A stretch of DNA of 64,000 nucleotides, taken from Rhodosporidiobolus odoratus (Eukaryota; Basidiomycota; Microbotryomycetes; Sporidiobolales; Sporidiobolaceae). Both the position numbers and the translations under genes were made by a program. How positions within the stretch are numbered: position 1 is the stretch's first letter; each line of letters starts with the position of its first letter. The notes beneath the pieces are model-generated. The model worked only from the letters and a program-made list of their open reading frames with translations. It did not search any database and was not told the origin of the DNA. The stretch is taken from assembly GCA_034387635.1 (NCBI GenBank), contig JAOANU010000010.1, positions 1-64,000 of the forward strand, written 5' to 3'. This document shows, in pieces, positions 1-12,531 of this stretch.

Positions 1-151
1 ACGGGGGCGCTGAAAAGAGCGAGGAGAGTACTGTGGATGGGCAGGTGGGAAAGGCGATAGGAGGAGGAACGGGTGTCAGCAGGCCGAGAAAAACAAAAGG
101 AGAAAGACGGAAACCTCACCACTGAACGAGGCAACTTGTCACTCCAGACAT
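1..151 (-). CDS. Possible 5' end of a gene running off the left edge
   Basis: A minus-strand ATG at 149-151 opens a short frame reading MSGVTSCLVQ. It ends at a GTGAGG donor (exon end about 120). A CTGAC-like branch site, a pyrimidine tract and a CAG acceptor follow, and the frame resumes at 30 with hydrophobic residues (TLLALFSAP) up to the window edge. The order of signals fits a small first exon, a roughly 90-base intron and the start of a second exon, possibly a signal peptide or membrane segment. Too little is visible to name a product. The CT-rich sequence upstream on the same strand could be its leader and promoter. Chance resemblance is quite possible. Confidence 0.22.
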
Positions 152-2015
152 ATAGCGACTCTGTAAAGATCGAGTGACGTCGGCGTGAGGATAGGGGAAG
201 GGGCGAGAAACCGAGGGTGAAAGAGGAATGAGGTCGAGAGGCCCGGAATGCCGGCAGAATTGAAGAGTCAGAGGGGGGAAGGGTGTAAGTTGTGTAAGAA
301 ACTTAAAAGAGTGTCAGCACGAGGACTCGAGGAGGACACAGGGAGGTAGGTATGCTGATGGAGAGGGAGGAGAGAGAAGCCGAGGGAAAACCGGCGTACC
401 GCGATGTCCACCCTGATTTGACCGTGCATGCTTTGTCATGAAAAACCACAGCAGGGAAGAGAACCTGCGGTGAGCAAGAGGCGATCAGCAAAGCGAGGGC
501 GAAAGGAAGAGTGGACCCGAGTGGGAGACGAGAAAAACCAACAAGTTGCTGATGCCGAACCGAAGACAGAGAGAACTGAGGACGTACCTAGCATGATACG
601 CCTCGTAGAGCCGCTGTGATGGAGAACGGGCAAGGAGCAAAGCCCGGCAAACCGAGTCGAAAAACGAAAAGACGGCGAGATGGAGGAGCGCGGTGGCGGG
701 AGGCGAGAGACAAAGATGCGGATGAGCCGACGACGTTGTAGGAGATATGAGGGACGAGTGAGTGCGGTTCGACGAGGGTAGAAGAAGGGAGAGGCGAGAC
801 GGAACCAAAAAGGGGAAAGAAGGGAAGTGGTCAAGTTGTGGCGAGAACGGGGCGAGAAGAGGCGTACTGGCGGGTCAGTCAGGCACAAGGGATCAAGGAA
901 AGAGGTGGGGGAGAACAGGACGATGAGAAAGGGACGCAAGCGAAGAGAGAAGACGTCAGCGAGTTTGGCCAGCGAGTTTTCCGAGAGGGGCAAAAGAAAG
1001 GAAGAGATGGCGTACCCACGCAGTCAGCCCATCTTCCCTGCTTCAAACACCTGCGTCCGTTGTTGGCACGCTAGTCGCATAAGCTGTAACCGCAGCGGGA
1101 CACGTGCGAGGCGAGAAAAAGGGAGAAGAAGTAACGAACAAGAGAAGAACAACGCGGTCAGCGACAGGGTTGGCTCGCCACCGCAGAGGATTACGAGACA
1201 GCGCTCGAGCTGTACGGCGTGCGTGTGTAGATCGAATAGCGCTGTGGACGAGGTAGAAACGTCCCGAAATGGTGTCGCCGCGAGAGTGGATGAACTGTAA
1301 GAGCGCTCAAGGTCTGGAATGGTAGAGAGGTGATGGCTCACCTTGTTATCCCACTGCCCCATACAGCTACAGGGCTACCAGGACACGAGCTGTGCATAGC
1401 TGCATAGGTAGTACTTGGGCATACAGAAGAGAGAAGGAGAGAATGATATCTTGAACCAATCAGAATTGGAAGCGATGGCGGACTTGTTCATTTCCTTCCG
1501 TCGTCTCTATCTCTCGTCGACTCACTCTTGCAGCGCTACTCTCATCACAGTTACTCTCAATCACAGTTGATCTACAACTGTCGATTCAAAGTACCCTCGC
1601 ACAGCCACTAGTCGTACATACTCGACCCGGTCAATCCTGCACCTTTGATCAACCTCGTACAGTGCACCAGCAACTCGCACAGCCGCCTGATATAGCTACA
1701 AGGACATAACAGGTGCGTCTCTCGCCGTCACTTGTTCTGGCCCGCGCCCTTGAGGCGTCTGCCGCCTCAATCCAAATCACCTAGAAGCGCGATGTAACAC
1801 CGGCAGCTCGACCAACGACGAGCTCAACGTTGCGGTCTGCATAGTTGCCCTGTGGGGCACCGCGCTCAATTATCGTCACGGATCAAGCCGGTGCTGGCGT
1901 CACTCTCACACCTTGTTTCGAGGATTGCAAAGGCCGCCCGATAGCTACAGGACCACCCCCCGCTTCGCCGGATACTTACGCCAAACCCTTGTACTCTGCA
2001 GACTACGACCCCGAC
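152..2015. promoter_or_regulatory. Divergent upstream region of MET1 and the left-edge candidate
   Basis: No convincing gene is seen. From about 180 to 1350 the plus strand is strongly purine-rich, so the minus strand is a long CT-rich tract of the kind found in leaders and promoters of this fungal group. Minus-strand open frames here are Ser/Arg/Leu/Pro-rich products of that composition. A CACGTG palindrome lies at 1101-1106; in yeasts such a site can bind Cbf1-type factors at MET genes, but it sits about 900 bases from the MET1 ATG. From about 1480 to 1840 the plus strand becomes CT-rich, fitting a MET1 leader, with possible donor-like (about 1711) and acceptor-like (about 1840) sequences for a leader intron. 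Confidence 0.4.
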
Positions 2016-4093
2016 ATGTACCCGACCCCGCAACCCGGCGCCTCCCTTCTACTCGCCTTCTCTCCCGCCGCCACCTCGCAAGAAGCCCTTCTCCTCCTCC
2101 GCCCTTCCCGTCTCTCTGCTCTCCGCGCCTTCTCTGCGCTCGAAGCCGGCTACCGAGTCCTCGTAGGCGCACCGGCACCGCCCGGGAAGGGCGAATCCGC
2201 CTGGGATGGAGAACTCGCCCATCGCTTCGAGCGCGGTCAGGTCGAGCATGTCGAGTGGGACCTACCGCCGGGCGCAAGTGAGGAGGAATGGGGAGCGTGG
2301 CTCGACGCAGCAGAACCCAAGCTTGCCGGAACCCGCCTGATCGTCCTGTCCGACACCGTCGTCTCCTCCGCCCCGACCGCGCAACCCCGCCGCTCTCGTT
2401 CTTCCGCCAGCGCCTTCCGAGCAGCGGCGGTACGACGGAGGTACCTCGTCAACGTTGCTGACTGCCCGGAACTGAGCGACTTTGGCTGGATGGTCTCTCA
2501 TCGCTTCGACCTCGTTCCGCCAACGCCCGACGAGAACGACGCCGCCTCTTCCCCACCACCTCTCTCGACTGCCCTACAACCGGGAGAAACTCGCAAGTCT
2601 CCTCTCCAGCTCGCTCTCACGACAAACTCCTCTGCTTGCCGCCTCGCAACCCGACTGCGGCGAGAAATGGTGGCTTCGTTGCCCAAAAGTGCGGGTGCAG
2701 CGGTCGAAGCGGTGGGAAGGGTGCGAGACGAGCTCAAGCAGCAGTCGCGAGAGGAAGAAGCCACTCAGGGGGAGGATGATTCGGAAGAGACGCAAGGAGT
2801 CGGGCTGAACAGGCCGGTGGAGCAGCTCACGAGGGAGAAGAGCTGGGCGCTGGATACCGACAAAGAGTAAGTCTCGTCTTTATCTAGACCTTCCCATGGC
2901 AGACATCCCTACCCTCAGCCGCTGCCCTCTTCGTCCTGCCCTTGCTGGAACCCGCCTGACCATCTTTTCCCCTCAGCTCGTCAACGACGGCAACATGGAC
3001 CACAGCTTCAGCGCAACTCACCCGGATGCGCTACATCTCGCAGCTCAGCGAGTACTGGCCGTTCGACCGCCTTGCCGGCGTTTCCCTCTCTTCCCTCTCC
3101 GCACCTTCGACGCCTCTCCCGCCGCTCCCGTCTACTCGTGCCCCGTCGTACCACTCGCTCAACATCGCTTCCGAAGAGGTACCGCAACGACGCAAGAAGG
3201 GTCGGATTCTTCTCCTCGGCACGGGTCCAGGCAACCCACTGCTCCTCACCCGCCTCGCCCATCTTCTCCTCACGACCACCGACCCATCCTCACCCTTCTT
3301 CGTCGATACCTTCCTCTCCGACAAGCTCGTTCCGCCCCAGATCCTCGCTCTTATCCCCGCGTCCCGCCGCGCCGGCGTCGTCATCGCTCGCAAGTACCCC
3401 GGCAACGCAGAAGCAGCGCAGGAGGAGCTGATGGAGCTCGCTATCGAGGGCGCGAACCAAGGCAAGACGGTTCTTCGGATGAAACAAGGCGACCCCTTCC
3501 TGTACGGTCGAGGAGGAGAAGAAGTCCTCCGGTTCCGTTCCGTCGCCGGCGTCGAATCGGTCGTTATCCCTGGTCTCTCCTCGTCCCTCGCCGGACCCGC
3601 TCTTGCCGGTATCCCCGTCACGCAGCGCGGTGTCGCTGAAAGCGTCGTCGTCTGTACCGGAGTCGGGCGAGGCGGGCGAGACGTCCCTCTCGCACCTTAC
3701 GAGCGCGCAAAGACCCTTTGCGTTTTAATGGGCGTAGCTCGCCTCGGCTCCCTCGTCCAGTCACTTATGAACCATCCAACGAGCCCTTACCCTCCCTACC
3801 TTCCTATCGCCCTTGTCGAACGAGCGGGTGCGGCCGATCAACGTGTCGTTCTTTCCACCGTCGAGCGCTTGCCCGCGGTGCTCGAATCCCTACCACCGCA
3901 CCGTCCGCCTGGTATGGTTGTTGTCGGTTGGGCGTGCATGTGCCTCGATGGAGAAGGCGACATGAAGGTACTCGACGAGGCAACCGAAGAGCGGGACAAG
4001 GTCAGGGTGGAAGCTTGGGTTGGCGAGATGGGCTACAAGGTGCGAGACGGGCTTGGGGACGACTGGAGAGAGCTCCTTGCATCCGTGCCGTAA
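2016..4093 (+). CDS. MET1: Uroporphyrinogen-III C-methyltransferase (siroheme synthesis), MET1-like
   Basis: Two exons, 2016-2866 and 2977-4093, join in frame across a GTAAGT...CAG intron and encode about 655 residues. The C-terminal half is a SAM-dependent tetrapyrrole methylase: GTGPGNPLLLTRLA (SAM loop), MKQGDPFLYGRGGEE, and PGLSSSLAGPALAGIPVTQR all match the SUMT/CysG-A pattern. The N-terminal half (from SLLLAFS) resembles the degenerate precorrin-2 dehydrogenase-like region seen in fungal Met1 proteins. The enzyme adds two methyl groups to uroporphyrinogen III to give precorrin-2, precursor of the siroheme used by sulfite (and nitrite) reductase. The start chosen is the first in-frame ATG. 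The frame is open back to 1845 with no ATG, so an extra 5' exon is possible. The gene converges with SCC2. Confidence 0.9.
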
Positions 4094-4449
4094 GGGTCAG
4101 GAGACCGGGTTGATGAGGTTGTCGGCAAGGATGCCGCGCTCTCGAGGGTCATTGCGGTTGAAGGTTGTACTGCTTGTTAGACTTATTGCTTTGTCTTTGT
4201 TGTTCCAATCGCATAGATCATCACATCCCGTAGCTCAGTACGTGTTTCGGCATGTGAGCTGACAACGTAGACGCTGCTTTATTCCTCTCATCGCGGGTCG
4301 AGGCAGGGTGGACAAGCAAATATACAACAATGAACTGCCGGGCACGACACAAACAGCGAAACATATGTGATAGAACGCTACACCTCGGAAGGGAATCAAA
4401 CAACGTGGTATCAAGCGAAAACGGGGTATATCTGCAGAGTTGGACGAGA
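4094..4449. other. Convergent 3' region between MET1 and SCC2
   Basis: This 356-base gap separates the MET1 stop from the SCC2 stop, which face each other. It is visibly more AT-rich than the flanking exons, as expected of 3' untranslated and termination sequence. No gene or repeat is seen. Confidence 0.6.
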
Positions 4450-7400
4450 TTACTCGTGCTCATCCTCGTCTTCCGCAAGCTCGTCGAGGGCGCCGATAGT
4501 ACCATCTTCAGCTACGAGACGGCGGTACTGAGGAGTGGTGCGAGGAGTCAGGGCGGGGTGAACGAAGCGGTAGTTGGGCAAGGGGAACTTACTGTTTCGC
4601 GCTGCGAAACGAGGTCATCCGCCGTCTTCATCGGAATGAGGGCGAAGGGCATGCGAGCGTAAGAGTCGGTGCCGAGGGCGAGAGGAGCGCCGTTGCGGTG
4701 AGTTACCGCCTGCGATGCAATGCGAGTCAGCGAAAACCGCCAGGTGAGGTGCATGAGGAAAGTCACCCTATCTCCCGCAGCCGACTTCTTCCCGACGACA
4801 TACTTAGCGAGCTTAGCATCTCTTCAGAAGGAGGTACTGTCAGCTACGAAGTACGAGACGAGAAGAGGATAATTACGCACGTGACGGAATAGACATGCTT
4901 GAGGTGGTCGCGAAGGAGCAGCGCAAGGCCGCATACGATGGATTGGCGGGCGAGATCGGCGGAAGGAGGTGACTCGGAAGGCGGTGAAAAAGCGGACTCC
5001 GCAGGATCTTGACCCTGGCATGCGAAAGTCGACAGTAAGCGACACGCGCTGGCCAAAGAAGCAGGATGAGAAAGTACCGATGCCGCCGCGAGCAGCCCAC
5101 CGCCGCCTGCAAGATCCTGCTCGAGGTGATGAAGGACTTGCAGACCAGAAACCGCAAGCACCGAGTTGAGGACGGAGACGACGAGCATGGGCTCCTCAGC
5201 CCGCTTGAAGTCAAAGGTGGAAATAGATTCCGTGATGAAGCGGGCGAAAGACACGTCATCCTGTTACAATGAAAGCACGTAGTTGGTGAGTCTGATTAGC
5301 AGGAATAAGACATAAGTGCTGCGCTTACTTCGGAGCATGCAACCCCTGCTTCAACCTCGAAGGACCGGGCCAGCGCCTTGAGGTAGTCAAGCTGCACTTG
5401 ACGCTTCTCCCTGTGCAGAAGACTGTGTACAATGTGCGAGGCAGTAGCGTCAGCCGAATGTCCGAGGCTGATAGGCAACATGCAAGCAGAATACTAGCGC
5501 ACCTAAACCACCTTCCGAGCAGCGATTCCGGTGGTTCACCTCGAAAGCCTCGCACGGGCTTGCCGCCACTAGTACTTACGACATACGAATGGGTCGTTCT
5601 CGCCGGCTCGAGGAAGCGAGTCGCGAGCAAAGAAGCATGCTTTTGGTGGATGAAGGAGAGCGTCGAGTAAGCCTTGGCGGCAGTCTGGGGGTCGGGAGAA
5701 GCGGTGAGGGCGACGAGGGTGGCGGAGAGAGTGATGGGGTGCGAGAAGCCGGAGTGGGCAATGGTGCTGAGGAGGTCGGCGCCGAGACGCTGGAGGGAAA
5801 GGTTGATCGAGAGGGCGGAGTCAATGATACGAGGGAGGTAACGTTGAGCGATGGCGCTCGCAACGCTGGGGAGATATGCAGACTTGGTCAGCAAAAGGAG
5901 ATATCGAAAAAAAAAAACAGACGGAAGGCCAAAAGTACCCTGAATCCGCGAACCCTTCAACATTCCCAACCAGTTCTTCCATCCGAACACCCTGTTCAGC
6001 CTTCTTTTGCTTTGTTGGTGCGGTGGCAGCAGCAACTCCTGCTCGCTCCTGGCTAGCGAGAAAGTCCTGCACGATCTTGAGCACCTGAACGTGAATGGCA
6101 GGGTTGGGGTCCGTGAAGATTGCGTCGATGATGGCAGTAGACGCTGAGTGAAGCATGAGAGTCGGATGAGCGCGGTAAAGAAAGCCGAGCGAGGTGAGGA
6201 TGGCGGATTTGACGGCGGGGGGAAGAGCGAGACCGTGCAAGCGGACAAGAATGGAGTAGGTATGTTCAGCAATGGATGTCGAGGTGATGCGATCGAGTTG
6301 CTGCTTCACGGCTAGTAACAAAAGCCCCGTCAGATGCAGCAATAGGCAAAGACAGACGATAGGCGGGCGCACCTGGCTGCTCCTCGCGAACTCGGTCAAA
6401 GTTGCCATGTTCGCAGAATAGGGCCGACATGAAGCATAGAACGGGAAGCTGACGAAGGTTAACCGTCTTACTCGTTGCGGGGTCGAGGAGCTTCTGCGCT
6501 TCGTTGGCGAGGCGAGCTGGAAAGGGATTATCAGCATCAGGAAACCGAACTTCGGGTGAGCGCAAATGACATACCGAGGCTGATGGAGAAGATGCGGACC
6601 ATTGTAGCGTAGTCCTGCGTTTGCGAGTGAATGACTGCGCAGAAGCAGCCAATGATCTCTTGCATTGTCTGCGGAGAAGAGAAGGGATCAGCAAGGTCAC
6701 CTGAAGTGGGAGAGACATTGCAACGCACAGCCACGTTTGACGAAGGCTTGTTGAGCATTGGAACGAGCGACCCCTGCAAGTCTTTGCCGAATTTGCTAGA
6801 GGTTTTGGGCTGAGCGAGAACGGCACCGTGGAAGATTTTGAGGAGGAAATCCGAGATGGTTTGCTCTTCGACCTGCGAAACGGTGGAAATCGTTAAAACT
6901 AGCAAAGCGCTAGGGTGGAGCAAGGGGAAATGACGCACGTTCGAAGCGCTCTTGAGAAACGGAAGAAGCAAAGTTGCCTTTGCAGTCGAGAGAAGGCTCG
7001 GATCGACGGTGTTTAGCACGTGAACGGTCTTGACGCCAGCAACGAGGTCCTAGCAAGCAATTAGCCCGGTTAGCTCGACTAGGACTATGGGAGGAAGCGG
7101 AAAAGGACGACGGACCATTTCGCGGTCATTTTCCACCAGTCCGTCAATGAGGGTCTCCACGACGCTCTTGACGCGGTCGAGCGGAGGCGCAGATCCCTTT
7201 TCGGCGTGTTTGAGCATGATCTGTACATTGTGAACGTCAGGAAAGGCTGCATATCAGGGGAACGCCGAGAAACAACGAGCGTACCAGCTTCAGCGCTTCG
7301 TCTACGGGCGGTGCTCGCTCCCGGTAGACCCCAGTCGTCTCGAGGATGACCTGAGCGAGGCGGGCGGACTCGTCAAGGGAATCCTGCGATACGCCGCTTG

Positions 7401-10400
7401 AGGCTTTTGGTGGTGGGCCGAACCAGAGGTCTTCGATTGCCTCGACGGCGAGGTCCTGCGCCGCAAAGAAAGTCGTCAGTATCATGATGCCCCGACCCGA
7501 GAATCGACGGCAGCACCACGAAGACAGGGAGAGAGAATCAAACGGAAGGGGGCTCTTTGCGCACCTTGATGTTATCGTCCTCGTCCAAAACGCGGAAGAC
7601 AAGGCGCTTGCTGATCTCGGTCTTCTGCTCTTCCGAGTCGACAACGTAGTAGAGAACCTTCAGAAGCTTGACGACGCGGCGCCGAACGCTAAGGCCAGTA
7701 TCCTGAGATGGATTCAAGGTTAGCCATGGTCTGCGCTTCCGGCAAGGAGCATCAAAGAGCGAGAGAAAACATACCGAGAGTCGGTCGAGCAGCTTCGGAA
7801 GATATTGTCGAGCCAACGCAGGGCGGCTGACCACATACTTGCCGACGAGCTCAATTGAAGCATCTCGGACCGCCGGGGAAGCGTCGAGCATGCGGTTTTC
7901 GATAGAGCGCCTGACGTTATCCTATGCAGGACGTGGGAGAGAGTCAGTGTGCGCTCACCTGAAATTCCGCGTGAATCTGTAGATCGGAGCGAGAGGGATG
8001 GAGGAGCGAAGGAAGAGAACGAGAAGGCGGGAAAGCCAAAAGAAAAAAGGAAGAGACAAACTTGATAGAAGAGATCCGGATCCTGCGCCACGACTAAGCT
8101 GACCGCGCGTAGTGCCTTCGTCCGAAGCGTGACTTGAGCGCTTTCGCTAGCGTCAACGATACGGTCGAGTAAGGCGGGGTACATCGCGGCAACAGAAGAA
8201 CAGCGCCACAGGTCGAGGGCGACAGCATCGATACGGGGTTGAGCGTCTTCCAGGCTGCGAGAGCACAAGAGGGTCAGCGCAGGTCAGGATGAAAGCCAAT
8301 TGAAGACGGAAGAAGCAACTCACCTCGGACCGAAGACATCCTCGCCTTCGGGCTCCTCCCAGATGGCCCGAGCGAGCAGGTTGAGTCGCTCAGCCAAGTA
8401 CACCGCCGCTCGACCTGCTTCAGACCTTGCGTCTTCAGCAGACAGCTGGGCAAGAACAAGATTGGCTCCTGCATGGGCTTGAAGTAGGTCGCGAGCAATT
8501 TCGAGTCGCACGAAGTCGGCAGCGCCCTGTCGTCCGAGAAAAGGCGTCAGAGTCGTTCGCACAGGAAGCTGTGAGCCAACGCACCTCGCCCAGCCCGTCG
8601 TCCCTGTCCTTCCTGTCCAGATGTTCGACAAGGCTTTTATGCGCCGCGAAGACCTTCTCAAGCGTGTCGACATTCGCGGTCGCGACGATCTGTGCTGTCA
8701 CCGACATAAGAGCGCGTCCAATCGATAGAGATAGAACCGAGAGCCCCGACGCACCTCGCCCAATCCGCTCATCTCCCCTGCAGCGGATGCGGAATCTTCC
8801 TGGATCTTCGCCGCAATGGAACCAAGGTACTCGAGCGCGAGTCCTTTGAGAGCGTTGCTCTCGTGGGTGCTTTTCGCGTCGGACAGAGTGGCCATCTGAT
8901 CGCGTCAACAAAGGAGGTCAGCACATTCTGCGTGAAATATAGTATTAAACCGAAGGAACTCAGACTCACCATCGACCGGCATAGCACGCCGAGAAGAACA
9001 TCGGCTCCCGGCCATTCTGGGAGGTGCAGGACGGCGAGCAGGTCGGTGACGAGGTGGTCGAGTACGGCGCGGTACTCGGAGTCGGCGGTACCGGAAGCGG
9101 TCTTGCCCGCTTTGGCGGCGCTGCAAAGCGGCATCGGCGACAAGATGTTTTTCAGCACATGCCTGTAGACCGTCGAGTCGCGGAAAACCGGTAGGGCTGA
9201 AGCACAGATAGCGGCGAGATTTTCGCGTACCGCTGCAACAAAAGGCCGACGATGCTTCTCGCACTCCGTTGCGAAGCTTCCGCCGCCGGCTCGAGTAGAC
9301 GTCGTGAAACGGAGCTCTGCTTGATCAAAGATCGAACAGTCAGCGGGGCTGATGAGAAGCGGAGAGAAGGAAACAATCAACGTACCATGACATCGGCATC
9401 CTTCTCCTCGACTTCGTCCTCACCCTCTTCCTCCCCCAAGCGCATCTTCTCCGAAATGCCCGCCCCAATCCCGAGCTCGCTCATCAACGCGTCTCCACTC
9501 TCGTCTACAGCATCCTTGTGCTCGCGGTCGGCTTGAGCGAGGCGGCGGCGAACGGAGGCGGCAAGTTCAAAAGGCGGCGTTTGTACGAGATGCAGTAGAA
9601 GAGCCGAGGTAGTTTGAATCGTCGCTGAGGTGCGCAGTCTGTATGAAAAGTCGGGTATTAGCGCCTCGTTCACTCCGACTTGCAGATGCTCGAGACCGAA
9701 ACGAAAAACGAGCAAAAACGCACCGAATACCACCCTTGCTTTTCTTCCCTCCGCTTGCTACATCTCCCTTCCCGAGGTTCCCCAAGACCTCTTCCACGAT
9801 CCACACTCGCTGTTCCGCATACCTCCCGTAGACAGCCTTGACGAGCTCGAGGCTTGCCATCCTCAAGCCCTTGTGAGCGGCGGCGATGGGGCCCTCGCCT
9901 CCTTGCGCAGCTCTTGCCTTGCCCGTAGCTGTGGCCGAGAGGGGGATGTCGTGGAAGAAGGGCTCGAGTGAGAGGTACGCGAGAGATATAACGAGCTCTT
10001 CTCCCAGCTCCTCCTTTTTGACGAGCTTGGCGAGAGCCTCTACCGCTTGATGCAAGTCTTCAGCTATTCCGCTTAGCCGCTCCCGTAGCTCCGCCCCACC
10101 TGCTCTTCCCGCGAGGAGGTCGGCAAGTGGGGACGAGGGCGGAGACTCGAGAAGGGGAAGGAAGCAGGCGTCGAGGGCTGCTTTGCGGAGGGTCGAGATA
10201 AGGGAGGAGAGGTAGTCGACGGAGAAAAGGTGTTTCGGAAGGGGGTGGGCGGGAGAGAGCGGCAGCGTGAGGACCTCGAGAGCGAGGCGAAGTGCGAGGA
10301 GGGCGTCGTGGAGGTTGCGGAGTGCGGAGGACGTCGAGGCGAGGCGCTTGAAAGTCCAGAAGCTCTCTTCCGGCTGTGAGGCCGACGGTGACGTCGGCGG

Positions 10401-12531
10401 AAGTGGGACAGAGCGAGATAGCGAAGGTGATGGGGTGCGGGAAGACCGACGGATCGGTGCGGAAGTTGTGCTGAGCTCATCTGGCCCTTCCTCCTCACAC
10501 TCCTCCTCGACCACCTGCTTCTTCCCCTTACCCTTCACACCCCCCTTCTTCCCCTTCGCAGGACTTGCCTTCTTCCCTCCCTTGCCCTTCTTCCCCTGCG
10601 CCTCTGCCAGTGCCGCCGCGACGTCTTCCCTCGCTTCTCCGGCCTCTTTCTCCCAACCTTCCCAGTCTCCTCCGTCGAGCCCGTCCCAACTCCTCTCCAG
10701 AAGCTTGAGGAGGCGAGCGACCCCGGTGTCCTCGACTGCCTCGACGAATTCTTCTGCCTTGTTCTTCGCGGTGACGCTGCCAAGGAGCTTGAGGACTTTG
10801 CTGAGTGTCGAGCTGTGGAGAAGGGGTAGCGAAGATGAAGAGGCAACGGCGGTGGTGCGAAAGAAACGCTCTTCCTGAGTCGAGGCGCCTGCACGACGAG
10901 AAGGCGAGCGGTTGATGCCGCCCATTGCGGCAGCGCTCGTGTCGGCGACGAGGGCGTCATCCGCCGAAAAGATATCGCTGAGAAGATCGTCCAGCCTCTC
11001 CACCACTCCCGGCTTGGCCGACCCGCTCGCACCGGTACCGGGCGTTTTCGGGGCGACAGAATCCAGCTTGAACCTCTTCATCCCCGTGTCGACGCCAGCG
11101 CCGGAAAGTGTAAACGGCGCTCCGAGCTGTGTTGCCGACGCCGTCGGCCGCGGCGTGAACGCATCCGCCGCGTCCCCTTCCGCTCTACCTTTGCCTTTGT
11201 CGCTCGAGCGGCGTCGGGCGGGAGAAGGTACGACGAGTTCGAAATTATGGGAGTGCGGGCGAGTTGGGGATGCGGACGCGAGCGAGGCGGACGAGCGCTT
11301 CTTGGAGAGCGCACCGCCGTTGACGGATTGCGGGGAGTGGTCGGCGGTGTAACGCATCCCTCCGGTAACGGCGGCGATGCGAGGGCGAGGCTGAGGAGTG
11401 GCGACATAAGGCGTGAGAGACAAAGGGTCGGGGGATGAGGTGGGAATGACGTGTGGGTGTGAAGGAGGTCGAGAGGGAATCGGGAGGGAGAAGATGCGAC
11501 CCGGCCCGTTGTGCTGGCTGGAAGAAGGGGTTTGCGGCAGCCCTTGCCCGCTGGCGCCGCGAGCGCCGCTCGACGCTGAGCGATGCATTGCAGCGCTCTG
11601 CGCAGAGGCAGCCACAGCAGCCTGAGCCAAAGCCACCTGCGCATTGACGAAAGCGGTGACTGAGGCCGAAGGCTGGTGGCCATTCGACGCGGTACCGGAA
11701 GCCGCGGGAACGGACGAGGAGGGAGGGACGGAATACGCTGGGAGGCCGGCCGCGGAAAGAAATTGCGAGCTGAAGGTCGAGTCGGGTTGAAGCGGAGGCA
11801 GAGGTTGCGAAGCCGTAAAGGGGAATGGAGGTTCCGGTAGAGAGCTGCAAGGATGCGCGAGACAAACAGAGTGAGCGTCGCCTGCTGCAGGCGACGAGGG
11901 GGAGAGAATTACGCACATTCCTCCATAGCTTCCGCTAGCCTCAGCGTTCTGCCTAACTCCGTTCACCTCCCCCTGCACTTCCCTCGTACCGAGCAGTCGT
12001 CTCGCTTCTTGGTGCCGGTAGTAGTCTTCCGCGGGACCTCCCCTGTTTCCTGCCAAAGTCGCGAGTTCCCGGGCGTAATGGTCGAAGAGTTGCTCTTGCG
12101 GGACCGAACCATTGATCGAAGAGAGGTGAGGCGAGGCGAAAGTCGGGAAGAAAGAAGGGAAAGTAGGTTGGAGGGGAGGAAGATGGTGAACGACTGCAGG
12201 TGGAGAACCCGGTAGGGTTAGCCTGCGCTCGTAGATCTCCTTCGAGGAGGTCCCTACGTGCTACTCTAGCGCTTTGACGCGTTGCTGATCGACTTGATGA
12301 AGTTGACCTCGCGAGGGAAAGTAGGCGATAACTTCCCTCGACTCGCACTAGAGAGGAAGGCGACGCACCATTTAACGTTCCTTGCAATTGGCTAGCCACT
12401 GGCCATGCTCTCGTGATCCTCCTTGCTTCTTCTTGTATCGCTAATTGAGCCGCGTTGTTGGCATCCCGTTCTCCATTGGGAGAACTCGTAGGAGGATGTG
12501 ACGGTCCATTGGGTGGACCGGGATAGACCAT
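4450..12531 (-). CDS. SCC2: Cohesin loading factor Scc2/Mis4/NIPBL
   Basis: A very large, intron-rich gene starting at the ATG 12529-12531 and ending at the stop 4450-4452 (C-terminus DELAEDEDEHE). The first exons are 12369-12531, 11917-12193, 9724-11844 and 9386-9638; many short exons follow. The first ~400 residues are Ser/Pro-rich and disordered, with a KGKKGGVKGKGKK-type basic patch and acidic stretches. The rest is a HEAT-repeat solenoid with clear Scc2/NIPBL landmarks in order: LAVLHLPEWPGADVLL, LRTKALRAVSLVVAQDP, SVRRRVVKLLKVLYYV, IEDLWFGPP, VLRLH-like repeats, and TASPDPQTAAKAYSTL near the C-terminus. With Scc4, Scc2 loads cohesin onto chromatin and stimulates the SMC ATPase, acting in the nucleus. 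No inactivating break was seen. Exons in the 5-9 kb stretch were followed by frame and family match, not each splice site proven. Confidence 0.92.

Noticed and set aside
436..993. Long minus-strand open frame
   Set aside because: Its Ser/Arg/Leu/Pro bias mirrors the purine-rich plus strand, overlapping frames are equally open, and no motif or splice continuation supports it.
1294..1362. Possible start MGQWDNK on the minus strand
   Set aside because: The only in-frame join needs an intron of about 28 bases, too short for this genome, and leads quickly to a stop.
9643..12056. Long plus-strand frames opposite SCC2
   Set aside because: They are antisense shadows of a high-GC coding exon with a clear family match on the minus strand.
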